Source: Meconema thalassinum
Taxonomy: Eukaryota > Arthropoda > Insecta > Orthoptera > Tettigoniidae
Assembly: GCA_946902985.2 (NCBI GenBank)
Contig: OX336388.2
Span: 225,082,467 to 225,146,466 of the forward strand
Direction of reading: 5' to 3'
DNA: 64,000 nucleotides
In this document: positions 20,237 through 32,149 of the stretch, one piece after another
Layout of the letters: every line of letters begins with the position of its first letter
Numbering within the stretch: position 1 is the stretch's first letter
The notes under the pieces: generated by a model
Database searches by the model: none
Told to the model about the DNA's origin: nothing
Seen by the model: only the letters and a program-made list of their open reading frames with translations
Position numbers and translations under genes: made by a program

Positions 20237-20535
20237 TTGAGAGGATTCCAAGAATGTAACAAATATACTGTATTACAGTAATCGGTAACCCGGCGGATAA
20301 AATTCTGAACAGTGAAAGGTGGGTTGCCCTTATAAGGGTACGAACCAACCTCAGGCGGTATGGCTCGTTGATGTATAAGTGACTCGGATGCGCCAAAATA
20401 TTGTTCTGAATGTGGTAACAGGGCCCACTTGGGACCGCTGGAAGACTTTGTGCAAGCCACTACAATGGCTAAAGAGTTGCTGGACATTCTAGTTGGCCTA
20501 GTCGCCATCTCTTGATGAATGCAGAAAATTTGCAT
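20237..20535. other. Unassigned sequence
   Basis: Nothing recognised between the mariner end and the minisatellite. Confidence 0.4.
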
Positions 20536-22187
20536 TTGTCTTTTGGCACAGGCTAGAGTAAAATGTGACTTTTCAGCGATGCCTCAGTCTCACTCCTGGC
20601 TGTGATTATATGAAAGCTACTGAGGTATGAGTAGTGCTGAGTAATGACATTCAGGGTACAGTGAGTGTCTGTTGGCACAGGCTAGAGTATCACCGATGTC
20701 TCAGTCTCACTCATGGCTGTGATTATGTGGAAGCTACTGAGGTATGAGTAGTGCTGAGTAATGACATTCAGGGTACAGTCAGTGTCTGTTGGCACAGGCT
20801 AGAGTATCACCGATGTCTCAGTCTCACTCATGGCTGTGATTATGTGGAAGCTACTGAGGTATGAGTAGTGCTGAGTAATGACATTCAGGGTACAGTGAGT
20901 GTCTGTTGGCACAGGCTAGAGTATCACCGATGTCTCAGTCTCACTCATGGCTGTGATTATATGGAAGCTACTGAGGTATGAGTAGTGCTGAGTAATGACA
21001 TTCAGGGTACAGTCAGTGTCTGTTGGCACAGGCTAGAGTATCATCGATGTCTCAGTCTCACTCATGGCTGTGATTATGTGGAAGCTACTGAAGTATGAGT
21101 AGTGCTGAGTAATGACATTCAGGGTACAGTGAGAGTCTGTTGGCACAGGCTAGAGTATCACCGATGTCTCAGTCTCACTCATGGCTGTGATTATATGGAA
21201 GCTACTGAGGTATGGGTGGTGCTTAGTAATGACATTCAGGGCACAGTCAGTGTCTGTTGGCACAGGCTAAAGTATCACCGATGTCTCAGTCTCACTCATG
21301 GCTGTGATTATATGGAAGCTACTGAGGTATGAGTAGTGCTGAGTAATGACATTCAGGGTACAGTCAGTGTCTGTTGGCACAGGCTAAAGTATCACCGATG
21401 TCTCAGTCTCACTCATGGCTGTGATTATATGGAAGCTACTGAGGTATGAGTAGTGCTGAGTAATGACATTCAGGGCACAGTCAGTGTCTGTTGGCACAGG
21501 CTAGAGTATCACCGCTGTCTCAGTCTCACTCATGGCTGTGAGTATATGGAAGCTACTGAGATACAGGTGGTGCTGAGTAATGACATTCAGGGCACAGTCA
21601 GTGTCTGTTGGCACAGGCTAGAGTATCACCGCTGTCTCAGTCTCACTCATGGCTGTGAGTATATGGAAGCTACTGAGATACGGGTGGTGCTGAGTAATGA
21701 CATTCAGGGCACAGTCAGTGTCTGTTGGCACAGGCTAGAGTATCACCGCTGTCTCAGTCTCACTCATGGCTGTGATTATATGGAAGCTACTGAGGTATGG
21801 GTGGTGCTTAGTAATGACATTCAGGGCACAGTCAGTGTCTGTTGCACAGGCTAGAGTATCACCGATGTCTCAGTCTCACTCATGGCTGTGATTATGTGGA
21901 AGCTACTGAGGTATGAGTAGTGCTGAGTAATGACATTCAGGGTACAGTGAGTGTCTGTTGGCACAGGCTAGAGTATCACCGATGTCTCAGTCTCACTCAT
22001 GGCTGTGATTATATGGAAACTACTGAGGTATGAGTAGTGCTGAGTAATGACATTCAGGGTACAGTCAGTGTCTGTTGGCACAGGCTAGAGTATCACCGAT
22101 GTCTCAGTCTCACTCAAGGCTGTGATTATATGGAAGGTACTGAGGTATGAGTAGTGCTTAGTAATGACACTCAGGGCACAGTCAGTG
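20536..22187. repeat. 117-bp minisatellite, about 14 units
   Basis: GTAATGACATTCAGGG recurs every 117 bp (for example near 20641, 20758 and 20875). Units differ by point changes, notably TATGAGTA versus TATGGGTG and GATTAT versus GAGTAT. The period is 39 codons, so open frames of 76 and 133 codons appear where a TGA becomes TGG; I regard these as by-products. The first unit is more diverged. Confidence 0.9.
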
Positions 22188-22734
22188 CCTGTGGAAGCTG
22201 TGAATGGTTCTACTCATATGGTTAGGACTACTGTTCTGACTCAGTGAGTAAAGCAATGGCAAACTACCTCACTCCTCTTCTTGCCTAGAACGCCTCAATA
22301 TGGGTTTTTGTGGGGATCTACCCACATAACCTAACGGCGGTACTGTTTGAGGATCCAACCAGCCTTCGGGCTGACTACCTAACAGACAGGACATTCTAGA
22401 TTTAAAACTTTAAATTTATGATGGGCCCAGTTGATGGATTTTCGATTTGGATTGCCATATATATATTGTGTACTCTGGAAATAAATATACAACTGAACAA
22501 ATAAATAATTACATTAATGAATGAGCTATTAACTAAATAAATAAATAAAAAACATGCAATGAGAGAAAGAAAGGCAGAATAAATAAATGAATAAACTAAT
22601 TAATACAGAAATATAAATACTTAAAGAAACGAATAATAAATAGATAAACAATTAAATGAATAAATGAATGAAGTATTGATCAGTAAGTAAATAAACGAGC
22701 AAACAAATAAATAAAACTCAGAAAATTACCAGAT
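22188..22734. other. Unassigned sequence, AAAT-rich on the right
   Basis: 22188-22400 contains GTAAAGCAATGGCAAACTAC and may be the 3' flank of the element that gave rise to the minisatellite. From 22480 the sequence is (AAAT)-rich. Confidence 0.35.
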
Positions 22735-22828
22735 ACAGAAAGAAAGGAAGAAAGAAAGACAGAGAGATAGAAAGAGAGAGAAAGAAAGAAAGAATGAGAG
22801 AGAAAGAAAGAAAGAAAGAGAGAAAGAT

Positions 22829-22863
<35 letters not shown>

Positions 22864-22922
22864 GAGGGAGAAAGTAAGTAAGAAAGAAAGAGAGAGAGAG
22901 AAAGAAAACAGGAATGAAAGAG

Positions 22923-22953
<31 letters not shown>

Positions 22954-23102
22954 AAAGTAGAAAGAGACAAAGAAAGAGAGAAAGAAAGAGATAAAGAAAG
23001 AAAGAAAGAAAGCGAGAGAGAGAGAAAGAGAGAAAGAGAGAAAGGGAGAGAGAGAAAGAAAGAAAGAAAGAAAGGAAGAGAGAAACATAGAAAGAAAGAA
23101 CG
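22735..23102. repeat. (GAAA)n/(GAGA)n purine array
   Basis: About 370 bp of almost pure purine, GAAA with GAGA variants. All three minus-strand frames give long Phe/Leu/Ser-rich open frames purely through composition. Left partner of the opposed CTTT array at 27600. Confidence 0.9.
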
Positions 23103-23408
23103 ACTAAATAAATAAACAAACGGGGAAACAAACAAGTAAATAAATGATGAATAAATAAATAATTAAATTAATCACTTACTTAATTATTTAATTAATTAAT
23201 AGAAAATTAAATAAACAAATACAATATTTAGCAATAACAGACAACAACAACATGTGGATACAAACACAAGTAACCTATATCAATTCAATGTTTAAATATC
23301 CAATTGTTAGGTAGTGGCCCTAATATTATCTAATCGCCCACTGTTCATTGTTCTGGAACTAAACGATTCAATTCTTACATCCTGCATAGATAAGAGATTA
23401 GGGTCTAC
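23103..23408 (+). repeat. Left arm of a long inverted repeat
   Basis: Pairs with 27335-27600 in reverse complement. Shared words: GAAAATTAAATAAACAAATA, AGTGGCCCTAATATTATCTA, CCCACTGTTCATTGTT and ATCCTGCATAGAT. Identity looks high in the inner ~120 bp and lower, with indels, toward the arrays. Confidence 0.75.
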
Positions 23409-23410
23409 AG

Positions 23411-23942
23411 CAGTGTTTCCCAAACTTCTTTGTGTGTGTACCACTTGAAGAGATGAAAATCGCTCGCGTACCACCTAATGGTTGGGAGATATAGTACCTA
23501 TAACCCCCCATCTCCACTATGTAGTGGACCAAAATATGGATTGTAAATTGTGTGTGTTAGAGTTAAAGTTCAAACAATAAAAAGTGTGTCCAGTTGTTTT
23601 ATTATGTGTTACAATAAGTACTCGATTCCAACTTTCAGAAATAACACTGTACAAATAATATTAATAAGAAACTCTTAATAATTAAACATGAAAACCAAAG
23701 TTGAACTAACAACTTCTCTGTGAAGGGTGAGCTTGAAGATTAGAAGCCAACTTAGGAATGTCTGGTTTAAAGATTGCTGAGTCTCAAACGAAGATTGTTC
23801 TCCACTGTGACGAGCCTGTCCCGGTATTAATTCTTGAGATAAACAAGTGAAGAAAATGCAGTCTCACACAAGTACGAAGTAGTGAACCAGTAAAAATCTA
23901 ACTGCTTTGTCAGCTCAACCCAAAAGATCACAAGAGTCTTTT
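23411..23942 (-). mobile_element. hAT element, decayed
   Basis: The left end CAGTGTTTCCCAAACTT with GTACCAC repeats inside is a typical hAT terminus. The interior holds a transposase remnant on the minus strand. A Helentron-like element interrupts it at 23943 and the other terminus was not identified. Confidence 0.65.
23715..23940 (-). pseudogene. hAT transposase C-terminal remnant
   Basis: The minus frame reads YLCETAFSSLVYLKN, stop, YRDRLVTVENNLRLRLSNL, then more stops. This is the C-terminal block of SCAND3/ZBED-like hAT transposases (family form: cE-x-FS-L--IK-K-RN-L-VE-DLR--LS). At least four in-frame stops. Confidence 0.8.
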
Positions 23943-25160
23943 TTTTAGCCTATTTTCAATTTAAAAAAAAAAGGCTTAAGATATCACCTTTTCTCCGTGT
24001 GTGTGTGCGTGTATGTGTGTAAGGAGTGTGTGCGTCCCCCTAATAAAATCTAAACGGCTGGAGCGATTTCAATGAAACTCGGTAAGATCATAGCACCATT
24101 CTGGCCGACTCCGACCGTGCCCTTCAAATTTTATTGTCTCTCACCAATCCAACATGGCGGCTATGCGAAATATTTCACCAGCATTCAGTATCTCCGAATC
24201 TATTACAGATATCACCCTGAAATTTGGTGATAAAGAGTACTGGTACAAGTTTATCTATGGAACTTTCATAAACCTCTAAAGTACAAAACGAACATGGCTG
24301 CCAAGTGAAGTTGAAACATTTTAATAGACTTTTCTCGTGATTTAACTCTCTGAGCGCAGTGAAATGTGGTACAGTAAATGATCATACATATTGTAATGCA
24401 CTGCCATCTAATTTAGTTCATTTATTTACATAACCTCAAGATGGTGGCTGTGCAAAATCATAAAATAAAGTTTTTATTTCCTGTGTCGTAATCATGCGAT
24501 CGAAGTGAAAGTTTGAATAATGAACCTACGCAATAATTTTCCTTTAATGATACATAACTCTATGGCCTATACATATAACAATTCAACAAGGCGATCCGAA
24601 ATATTTAGACGGTTCTCAATATATACGAATCTTTTACATCAATTAAACTGTATTTTTTTTATGTTCATAGAGTCTATGAACATAAGTTCACCTACTGTAC
24701 AGGACTTTCAGTAACCTGGTGAGCACAAATCCCAAGTTTCGGCGACGCGAAGTATACATATTTAAATGGACGTTTCTCGCAATTTAACCATCCGAGTGCA
24801 GTGAAACTTTGCACGTGAGATGCTTATACAAATATTAATCCACTGGCATCTAATTTATTTCAATTTTTTTCATAACCACAAGATGGCAGCAGTGCGAAAT
24901 TTTAAAATCTCGTTTTTGCTTCTTGTGTTCTAATCATGCGATTGATGTTTGAATACCACACGCACACAATAATCTTCACGTAATAGTACATACTGTGAAT
25001 AAAATTCCAACCTGCGAACCATCTGAAATATTTAGACAGTTCTCAATATCTACGAATCTATCACGACAATCAAACTGTAATTTTGTATTTTGATAGGGGC
25101 AATTAACATGAGTAGGATATATGAAAATAGGCTGTATAGTTCTTCACGGAACTGCTTGTT
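23943..25160 (+). mobile_element. Helentron-like element, family C, copy C1 (complete)
   Basis: 5' end TTTTAGCCTATTTTCAA, (GT)n at 23997-24022, core with CAAGATGGTGGCTGTGCAAA and ATTTCACCAGCATTCAGTAT blocks. 3' end GAAAATAGGCTGTA, the hairpin TAGTTC-ttcacg-GAACT, then GCTTGTT. Same end plan as families A and B, different core. Non-coding. Confidence 0.65.
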
Positions 25161-25930
25161 TTATGATTAAGGAATAACCCATCACAATAAATTGTAAAAA
25201 ATATAAACATATTAATTAGTTATATTGAATTCTGTTTTAAGTGTCACTGTTAGTTGTAATATTTGTATGGGGAAAGTGAAACTGTGAAAATGTTTCAAAA
25301 CGAAATGGCCTTACTTTAAAACATACATTTTCTCAAAATTACTCTTTTCAAAATAAAAGTCCCGTTTTGTCGGGAACTACTGCTGGTATCTCCATAATTA
25401 TTTTGCCATATAATGTATATTGTTCACCGATACTGTGGATTCTCCAAGAGTCAATTTGTTCAAGTAGATACCGTAGTTTAAAAAGAATCTCCAAATATTT
25501 AATGAAAACAATAAAATTAGAGGTTCAATGAAAAAAGATTTAAATCATCTATTAACGTTTTCCATATGAATGAGGATCAGTACACTGAGGAAGAACCAAT
25601 AAACAGTCTGAAATTCAGAGGTGCAGATGACCTCGTAGTTCCGCCCCTTTAAACAACAATAACTACAGTAACTAACTAAATAAATTAATTCATATATCTA
25701 ATAGATGCTGAGGAAATGGAGCAATTATACTGTCAATTTTACATTTGGCAATATAGGGCTTTACGACTCCCCTTAAATCTGTTGAATTCCGTTTTAAAAA
25801 CAAGCGTTTCTTTAGCATGTTTTTCTTTCCAAATATAATTCAACCGGAAGTAATTTTGAAGTATAATAAAGCTTTTCAAGCTTAAGGCACAATTATCAAA
25901 ATACCATAACTTTATTCTGAGTGCCTTTTA
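25161..25930. other. Unassigned AT-rich sequence
   Basis: Possibly the rest of the hAT element at 23411, but no transposase was recognised. GATGACCTCGTAGTTCCGCCCC at about 25626 is a SINE-type tail word also seen at 2026. Confidence 0.35.
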
Positions 25931-26092
25931 AAATACGTCTACAACAAGGATGCTCATGCGCTTGCCCTTGTTAAGCACAACTGGTCTAGAATTATAAGGG
26001 AGGCTGTTGAAATTCGTAAAGATGCCAATAATTTTAACAGAGACACTGGATATCAGCTAAGTGACACTTGCTACCAGTTATTAAGGATCTAG
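25931..26092 (+). pseudogene. Penelope-like retroelement C-terminal remnant
   Basis: A 53-residue open stretch ending in TAG contains NWSRIIREAVEIRKDANNFN, then RDTGYQLS. This matches the C-terminal block of Penelope-like elements (family form: RxIREAxEIxKHxxNFNRDxGYxLSxxW). No GIY-YIG core or RT is present nearby. Confidence 0.65.
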
Positions 26093-27330
26093 GAAGATAG
26101 TTCCTCTCAGTCTCTCTGTTCTTCACCTATTTCAAATTGTACTTTTTTCCTCTATGGCTACAGAGACTGGATTTGTTCTCCTTTGTTCGTCACTGGAGGA
26201 GTTTCCATATGTCTTTTCGCCGTTGCCTGTATGACGTTAGGCATCGTTCAGATACACTTCCCTTTTGTTTATGTTTCCCTATATTCATCTAACCCTCCCA
26301 CCTCTCTCTCCCCCCCCCCCCCACCCCCTCCTTTTGTTTTGGACATCCTCATTCTTCGAGGAGTCTCTATATTTTCACCCCGCCCCCTTTACCTTCTCCT
26401 TACTTACTACTGTGTCCGCCGTTCTACCATGGTCCATACAGTAATTTCTGGCAGCTGCTCTCTGGTGACGAACCGAGGAATTTATCTACATATTTGTAAT
26501 TTTTGTAATCTCATTGATATACTTTCTTTGGCCACATTGCTTGATTCTATTGGTTCTAATCTAATTACACACGGCATTAGCCCAATAAAACATGAATTAT
26601 TTATATAATCCGGGTCGTGAAAGCCTTAATATAAACATTAAAAGTGTTATATTTCTTGGAATGTCGCAAAGTTTTCAACTGATTTGACCGTAAATACATA
26701 TTTTCTTGATATCCGACACAAAAATAAATGTGATTATCGTTTGCGTGTTTACATTGAAGTAGTCACAAATTTAATAGTCTTCTCTGACATTTCCATTCCT
26801 ATGCTATACGCATCCGAGGAAATCGATTGCAAGAGAAGTAATAACACAATCTTCACAAAGGCAGAAGTATTTTGGGAGTCTCTTATTACACCGTAACGCG
26901 CTACAGTGGTAACTGTTCCATTTCCCTTCGTGGGAATGGAGATATCGTTACCTTCTTACACTATTAAACCCAATGAAAGCTTATCCTTCTCTGAAAAGCC
27001 GTTAATCTAGACGCTAAGAACACGGTACTGAAATAGTATTGTGCCGATAGAAAAATCACCTTTTATCACGAACAGTGTAGGACGTCAATGGAATGAAGGA
27101 AGAACAAAGAAGATAAAACCTTGGGTAATAATAATATTCGGTGGAATTCATTAATGTCAGCAGGTTATTGCATCACTATCATCAGCTTCGTAACGGGGCC
27201 ATCAGATAACAAAAGGAGATGAGCACTATCGGTCATAGTGTCAGCTGGTCGACACGAACACTGAGCTAATATCGACCTGAATGCGCTGCACGGCAAGTTA
27301 CAGAACGAACACTTCAAGCCAGATATGATT
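26093..27330. other. Unassigned sequence
   Basis: Contains a C-run (26310-26330) and ATCCTCATTCTTCGAGGAG at 26346, a word of repeat H. An open frame at 26183-26608 crosses these low-complexity parts and I do not support it as a gene. Confidence 0.35.
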
Positions 27331-27334
27331 ACTG

Positions 27335-27600
27335 GTAATCTCTGATCTATGCAGGATGTAATAATTGAATCCCTTAGTTCCAAAACAATGAACAGTGGGT
27401 GATTAGATAATATTAGGGCCACTACGTAACTATTGGAGAATTAATCATTGTGTTTGTATTCACACATTGTTCTCTTTTATTGTTAAATATTGTATTTGTT
27501 TATTTAATTTTCTATTAGTTAAATAATTAAGTAGGCTGAGTAATTAATTTGTATATTTATTTATTCATTATTTATTTACTTGTTTGTTTCCCTGTTTCTT
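27335..27600 (-). repeat. Right arm of the long inverted repeat
   Basis: Reverse complement of 23103-23408. The arm runs outward into the CTTT array, exactly as the left arm runs into the GAAA array. Confidence 0.75.
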
Positions 27601-27888
27601 CCTTTCTTTCTTTCTGCATTTGCTAGTTTTCTTGGGTCTTCCTTTCTTCCTTTCTTTCTTTCTGCATTTGCTAGTTTTCTTGGGTCTTCCTTTCTTTCTT
27701 TCTTTCTTTCTTTCTGTATTTGCTAGTTTTCTTGGGTCTTCCTTTCTTTCTTTCTTTCTTTCTTTCTTTCTGTATTTGCTAGTTTTCTTGGGGCTCCCTT
27801 TCTTTCTTTCTGTATTTGCTAGTTTTCTTGGGTCTTCCTTTCTTTCTTTCTTTCTTTCTTTCTTTCTGTATTTGCTAGTTTTCTTGGG

Positions 27889-27931
<43 letters not shown>

Positions 27932-28017
27932 GTATTTGCTAGTTTTCTTGGGTCTTCCTTTCTTTCTGCATTTGCTAGTTTTCTTGGGTCTTCCTTTCTT
28001 TCTTTCCTTCTTTCTTC

Positions 28018-28055
<38 letters not shown>

Positions 28056-28076
28056 GTATTTGCTAGTTTTCTTGGG

Positions 28077-28107
<31 letters not shown>

Positions 28108-28209
28108 GTATTTGCTAGTTTTCTTGGGTCTTCCTTTCTTTCTGCATTCGCTAGTTTTCTTGGGTCTTCCTTTCTTTCTTTCTGTATTTGCTAGTTTTCT
28201 GGGGTCTTC

Positions 28210-28247
<38 letters not shown>

Positions 28248-28353
28248 GTATTTGCTAGTTTTCTTGGGTCTTCCTTTCTTTCTGCATTTGCTAGTTTTCT
28301 TGGGTCTTCCTTTCTTTCTTTCTTTCTGTATTTGCTAGTTTTCTTGGGTCTTC

Positions 28354-28391
<38 letters not shown>

Positions 28392-28508
28392 GTATTTGCT
28401 AGTTTTCTTGGGTCTTCCTTTCTTTCTGCATTTGCTAGTTTTCTTGGGTCTTCCTTTCTTTCTTTCTGTATTTGCTAGTTTTCTGGGGTCTTCCTTTCTT
28501 TCTTTATT

Positions 28509-28539
<31 letters not shown>

Positions 28540-28645
28540 GTATTTGCTAGTTTTCTTGGGTCTTCCTTTCTTTCTGCATTTGCTAGTTTTCTTGGGTCTT
28601 CCTTTCTTTCTTTCTTTCTGTATTTGCTAGTTTTCTTGGGTCTTC

Positions 28646-28683
<38 letters not shown>

Positions 28684-28789
28684 GTATTTGCTAGTTTTCT
28701 TGGGGCTTCCTTTCTTTCTTTCTGTATTTGCTAGTTTTCTTGGGTCTTCCTTTCTTTCTTTCTGTATTTGCTAGTTTTCTTGGGTCTAC

Positions 28790-28827
<38 letters not shown>

Positions 28828-28933
28828 GTATTTGCTAGTTTTCTTGGGTCTTCCTTTCTTTCTGCATTTGCTAGTTTTCTTGGGTCTTCCTTTCTTTCTT
28901 TCTTTCTGTATTTGCTAGTTTTCTTGGGTCTTC

Positions 28934-28971
<38 letters not shown>

Positions 28972-29429
28972 ATATTTGCTAGTTTTCTTGGGTCTTCCTT
29001 TCTTTCTGCATTTGCTAGTTTTCTTGGGTCTTCCTTTCTTTCTTTCTGTATTTGCTAGTTTTCTGGGGTCTTCCTTTCTTTCTTTCTTTCTTTCTGTATT
29101 TGCTAGTTTTCTTGGGTCTTCCTTTCTTTCTGCATTTGCTAGTTTTCTTGGGTCTTCCTTTCTTTCTTTCTGTATTTGCTAGTTTTCTTGGGTCTTCCTT
29201 TCTTTCTTTCTTTCTTTCTATATTTGCTAGTTTCCTTGGGTCTTCCTTTCTTTCTTTCTTTCTGTATTTGCTAGTTTTCTTGGGTCTTCCTTTCTTTCTT
29301 TCTTTCTTTCTTTCTTTCTGTATTTGTTAGTTTTCTTGGGTCTTCCTTTCTTTCTTTCTGTTTTTGCTAGTTTTCTCGGGTCTTTCTTTCTTTCTTTCTT
29401 TCTGTATTTGCTAGTTTTCTTGGGGCTTC

Positions 29430-29469
<40 letters not shown>

Positions 29470-29612
29470 TTTCTTTCTTTCTTTCTTTCTGTATTTGTTA
29501 GTTTTCTTGGGTCTTCCTTTCTTTCTTTCTGTTTTTGCTAGTTTTCTCGGGTCTTCCTTTCTTTCTTTCTTTCTTTCTTTCTGTATTTGCTAGTTTTCTT
29601 GGGTCTTCCTTC

Positions 29613-29650
<38 letters not shown>

Positions 29651-29804
29651 GTATTTGCTAGTTTTCTTGGGGCTTCCTTTCTTTCTTTCTGTACTTGCTA
29701 GTTTTCTGGGGTCTTCCTTTCTTTCTTTCTTTCTGTATTTGCTAGTTTTCTTGGGGCTTCCTTTCTTTCTTTCTGTATTTGCTAGTTTTCTTGGGTCTTC
29801 CTTC

Positions 29805-29846
<42 letters not shown>

Positions 29847-29912
29847 GTATTTGCTAGTTTTCTTGGGGCTTCCTTTCTTTCTTTCTGTACTTGCTGGTTT
29901 TCTGGGGTCTTC

Positions 29913-29943
<31 letters not shown>

Positions 29944-30132
29944 TCCTTCTTTCTTTCTTTCTTTCTTTCTGTATTTGCTAGTTTTCTTGGGGCTTCCTTT
30001 CTTTCTTTCTGTATTTGCTAGTTTTCTTGGGTCTTCCTTCCTTTCTTTCTTTCTTTCTTTCTTTCTGTATTTGCTAGTTTTCTTGGGGCTTCCTTTCTTT
30101 CTTTCTGTACTTGCTAGTTTTCTGGGGTCTTC

Positions 30133-30163
<31 letters not shown>

Positions 30164-30252
30164 TCCTTCTTTCTTTCTTTCTTTCTGTATTTGCTAGTTT
30201 TCTTGGGGCTTCCTTTCTTTCTTTCTGTATTTGCTAGTTTTCTTGGGTCTTC

Positions 30253-30286
<34 letters not shown>

Positions 30287-30816
30287 ATATTTGCTAGTTT
30301 TCTTGGGTCTTTCTTTTTTTCTTTCTTTCTTTCTTTCTTTCTTCCTTTCTTTCTTTCTGTATTTGCTAGTTTTCTTTGGTCTTCCTTTCTTTCTGCATTT
30401 GCTAGTTTTCTTGGGTCTTCCTTTCTTTCTTTCTGTATTTGCTAGTTTTCTTGGGTCTTTCTTTCTTTCTTTCTTTCTGTATTTGCTAGTTTTCTTGGGT
30501 CTTCCTTTCTTTCTGCATTTGCTAGTTTTCTTGGGTCTTCCTTTCTTTCTTTCTGTATTTGCTAGTTTTCTGGGGTCTTCCTTTCTTTCTTTCTTTCTTT
30601 CTTTCTTTCTGTATTTGCTAGTTTTCTTGGGTCTTCCTTTCTTTCTGCATTTGCTAGTTTTCTTGGGTCTTCCTTTCTTTCTTTCTGTATTTGCTAGTTT
30701 TCTTGGGCCTTCCTTTCTTTCTTTCTTTCTTTCTTTCTATATTTGCTAGTTTCCTTGGGTCTTCCTTTCTTTCTTTCTTTCTTTCTTTCTGTATTTGCTA
30801 GTTTCCTTGGGTCTTC

Positions 30817-30870
<54 letters not shown>

Positions 30871-30936
30871 GTATTTGTTAGTTTTCTTGGGTCTTCCTTT
30901 CTTTCTTTCTGTTTTTGCTAGTTTTCTCGGGTCTTC

Positions 30937-30978
<42 letters not shown>

Positions 30979-31004
30979 GTATTTGCTAGTTTTCTTGGGG
31001 CTTC

Positions 31005-31048
<44 letters not shown>

Positions 31049-31130
31049 TTTCTTTCTTTCTTTCTGTATTTGTTAGTTTTCTTGGGTTTTCTTTCTTTCT
31101 TTCTGTTTTTGCTAGTTTTCTCGGGTCTTC

Positions 31131-31168
<38 letters not shown>

Positions 31169-31386
31169 GTATTTGCTAGTTTTCTTGGGTCTTCCTTCCT
31201 TTCTTTCTTTCTTTCTTTCTTTCTGTATTTGCTAGTTTTCTTGGGGCTTCCTTTCTTTCTTACTGTACTTGCTAGTTTTCTGGGGTCTTCCTTTCTTTCT
31301 TTCTTTCTTTCTTTCTGTATTTGCTAGTTTTCTTGGGGCTTCCTTTCTTTCTTTCTGTATTTGCTAGTTTTCTTGGGTCTTCCTTC

Positions 31387-31432
<46 letters not shown>

Positions 31433-31458
31433 GTATTTGCTTTTTTTCTTGGGTCTTC

Positions 31459-31496
<38 letters not shown>

Positions 31497-31809
31497 GTAT
31501 TTGCTAGTTTTCTTGGGGCTTCCTTTCTTTCTTTCTGTATTTGCTAGTTTTCTTGGGTCTTCCTTTCTTTCTTTCTTTCTGTATTTGCTAGTTTTCTTGG
31601 GTCTTCCTTCCTTTCTTTCTTTCTTTCTTTCTTTCTTTCTGTATTTGCTACTTTTCTTAGGTCTTCCTTTCTTCCTTTCTTTCTTTCTTTCTGTATTTGC
31701 TACTTTTCTTGGGTCTTCCTTTCTTCCTTTCTTTCTTTCTGTATTTGCTAGTTTTCTTGGGTCTTCCTCTCTTTCTTTCTTTCTTTCTGTATTTGCTAGA
31801 TTGCTTGGG

Positions 31810-31840
<31 letters not shown>

Positions 31841-31870
31841 GTATTTGCTGGTTTGCTTGGGTCTTTCTTT
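27600..31870. repeat. 4.3-kb compound satellite: variable (CTTT)n joined to a fixed ~28-bp block
   Basis: Each unit is TGTATTTGCTAGTTTTCTTG then GGTCTTCC, followed by (TTTC) repeated 2 to more than 10 times; several dozen units. Variants (GCATTTG, GGGGCTTCC, CTGGGGTC, GTACTTG) recur in order, giving higher-order blocks. For example, a ~290-bp block spans 28188-28478 and recurs near-identically 580 bp later. Long Phe/Leu/Ser frames on the plus strand are composition artefacts. Confidence 0.95.
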
Positions 31871-32143
31871 CTCCTTTCTGCTGTCAGAAACCGAACAACA
31901 CCTCTTTTCTCTTCGTTTGACACCTGCATGTCACTGTTTGCAATGCGGCTGGCATCGTTGGACGATTGATGCATGCTGCTGCTTGCTTTGTATCGTCACG
32001 TGACATACTCGCGTGCCCTCTAGCGACGGGCTGTGACCTTAAACGCTCGGGTCGGAACCACACCTCGTTACACACGTCACGATTAGCCAATGTCGTCACC
32101 GGTTTGCGCGTTCCAGCCTCCGGCTCGTTACTTTTTGAACGCA
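31870..32143 (-). mobile_element. mariner-like element, 5' fragment
   Basis: The minus strand starts at 32143 with GTGCGTTCAAAAAGTAACGA and matches 19374-19650, including the transposase start region. It breaks off at GCTGTCAG/CTCCTTTC, where the CTTT satellite begins, so it was truncated at or by the array. Confidence 0.85.
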
Positions 32144-32149
32144 CAGGAC

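Noticed and set aside
20536..22187. CRISPR-like array
   Set aside because: The whole 117-bp unit repeats with point variation; there are no short repeats separated by unique spacers, and the genome is eukaryotic.
26183..26608. 141-codon frame as a membrane protein
   Set aside because: Spans a C-run and a repeat H word; hydrophobicity follows from pyrimidine richness, and no homolog is recognisable.
27584..31974. Dozens of overlapping Phe/Leu/Ser-rich frames resembling membrane proteins
   Set aside because: Pure by-products of (CTTT)n; the same sequence class appears at 22680-23135 and 48476-49729.
31657..31974. A fusion protein of mariner N-terminus and a Lys/Arg-rich repeat on the minus strand
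   Set aside because: The frame simply runs from the truncated mariner into the satellite; no evidence that it is expressed.
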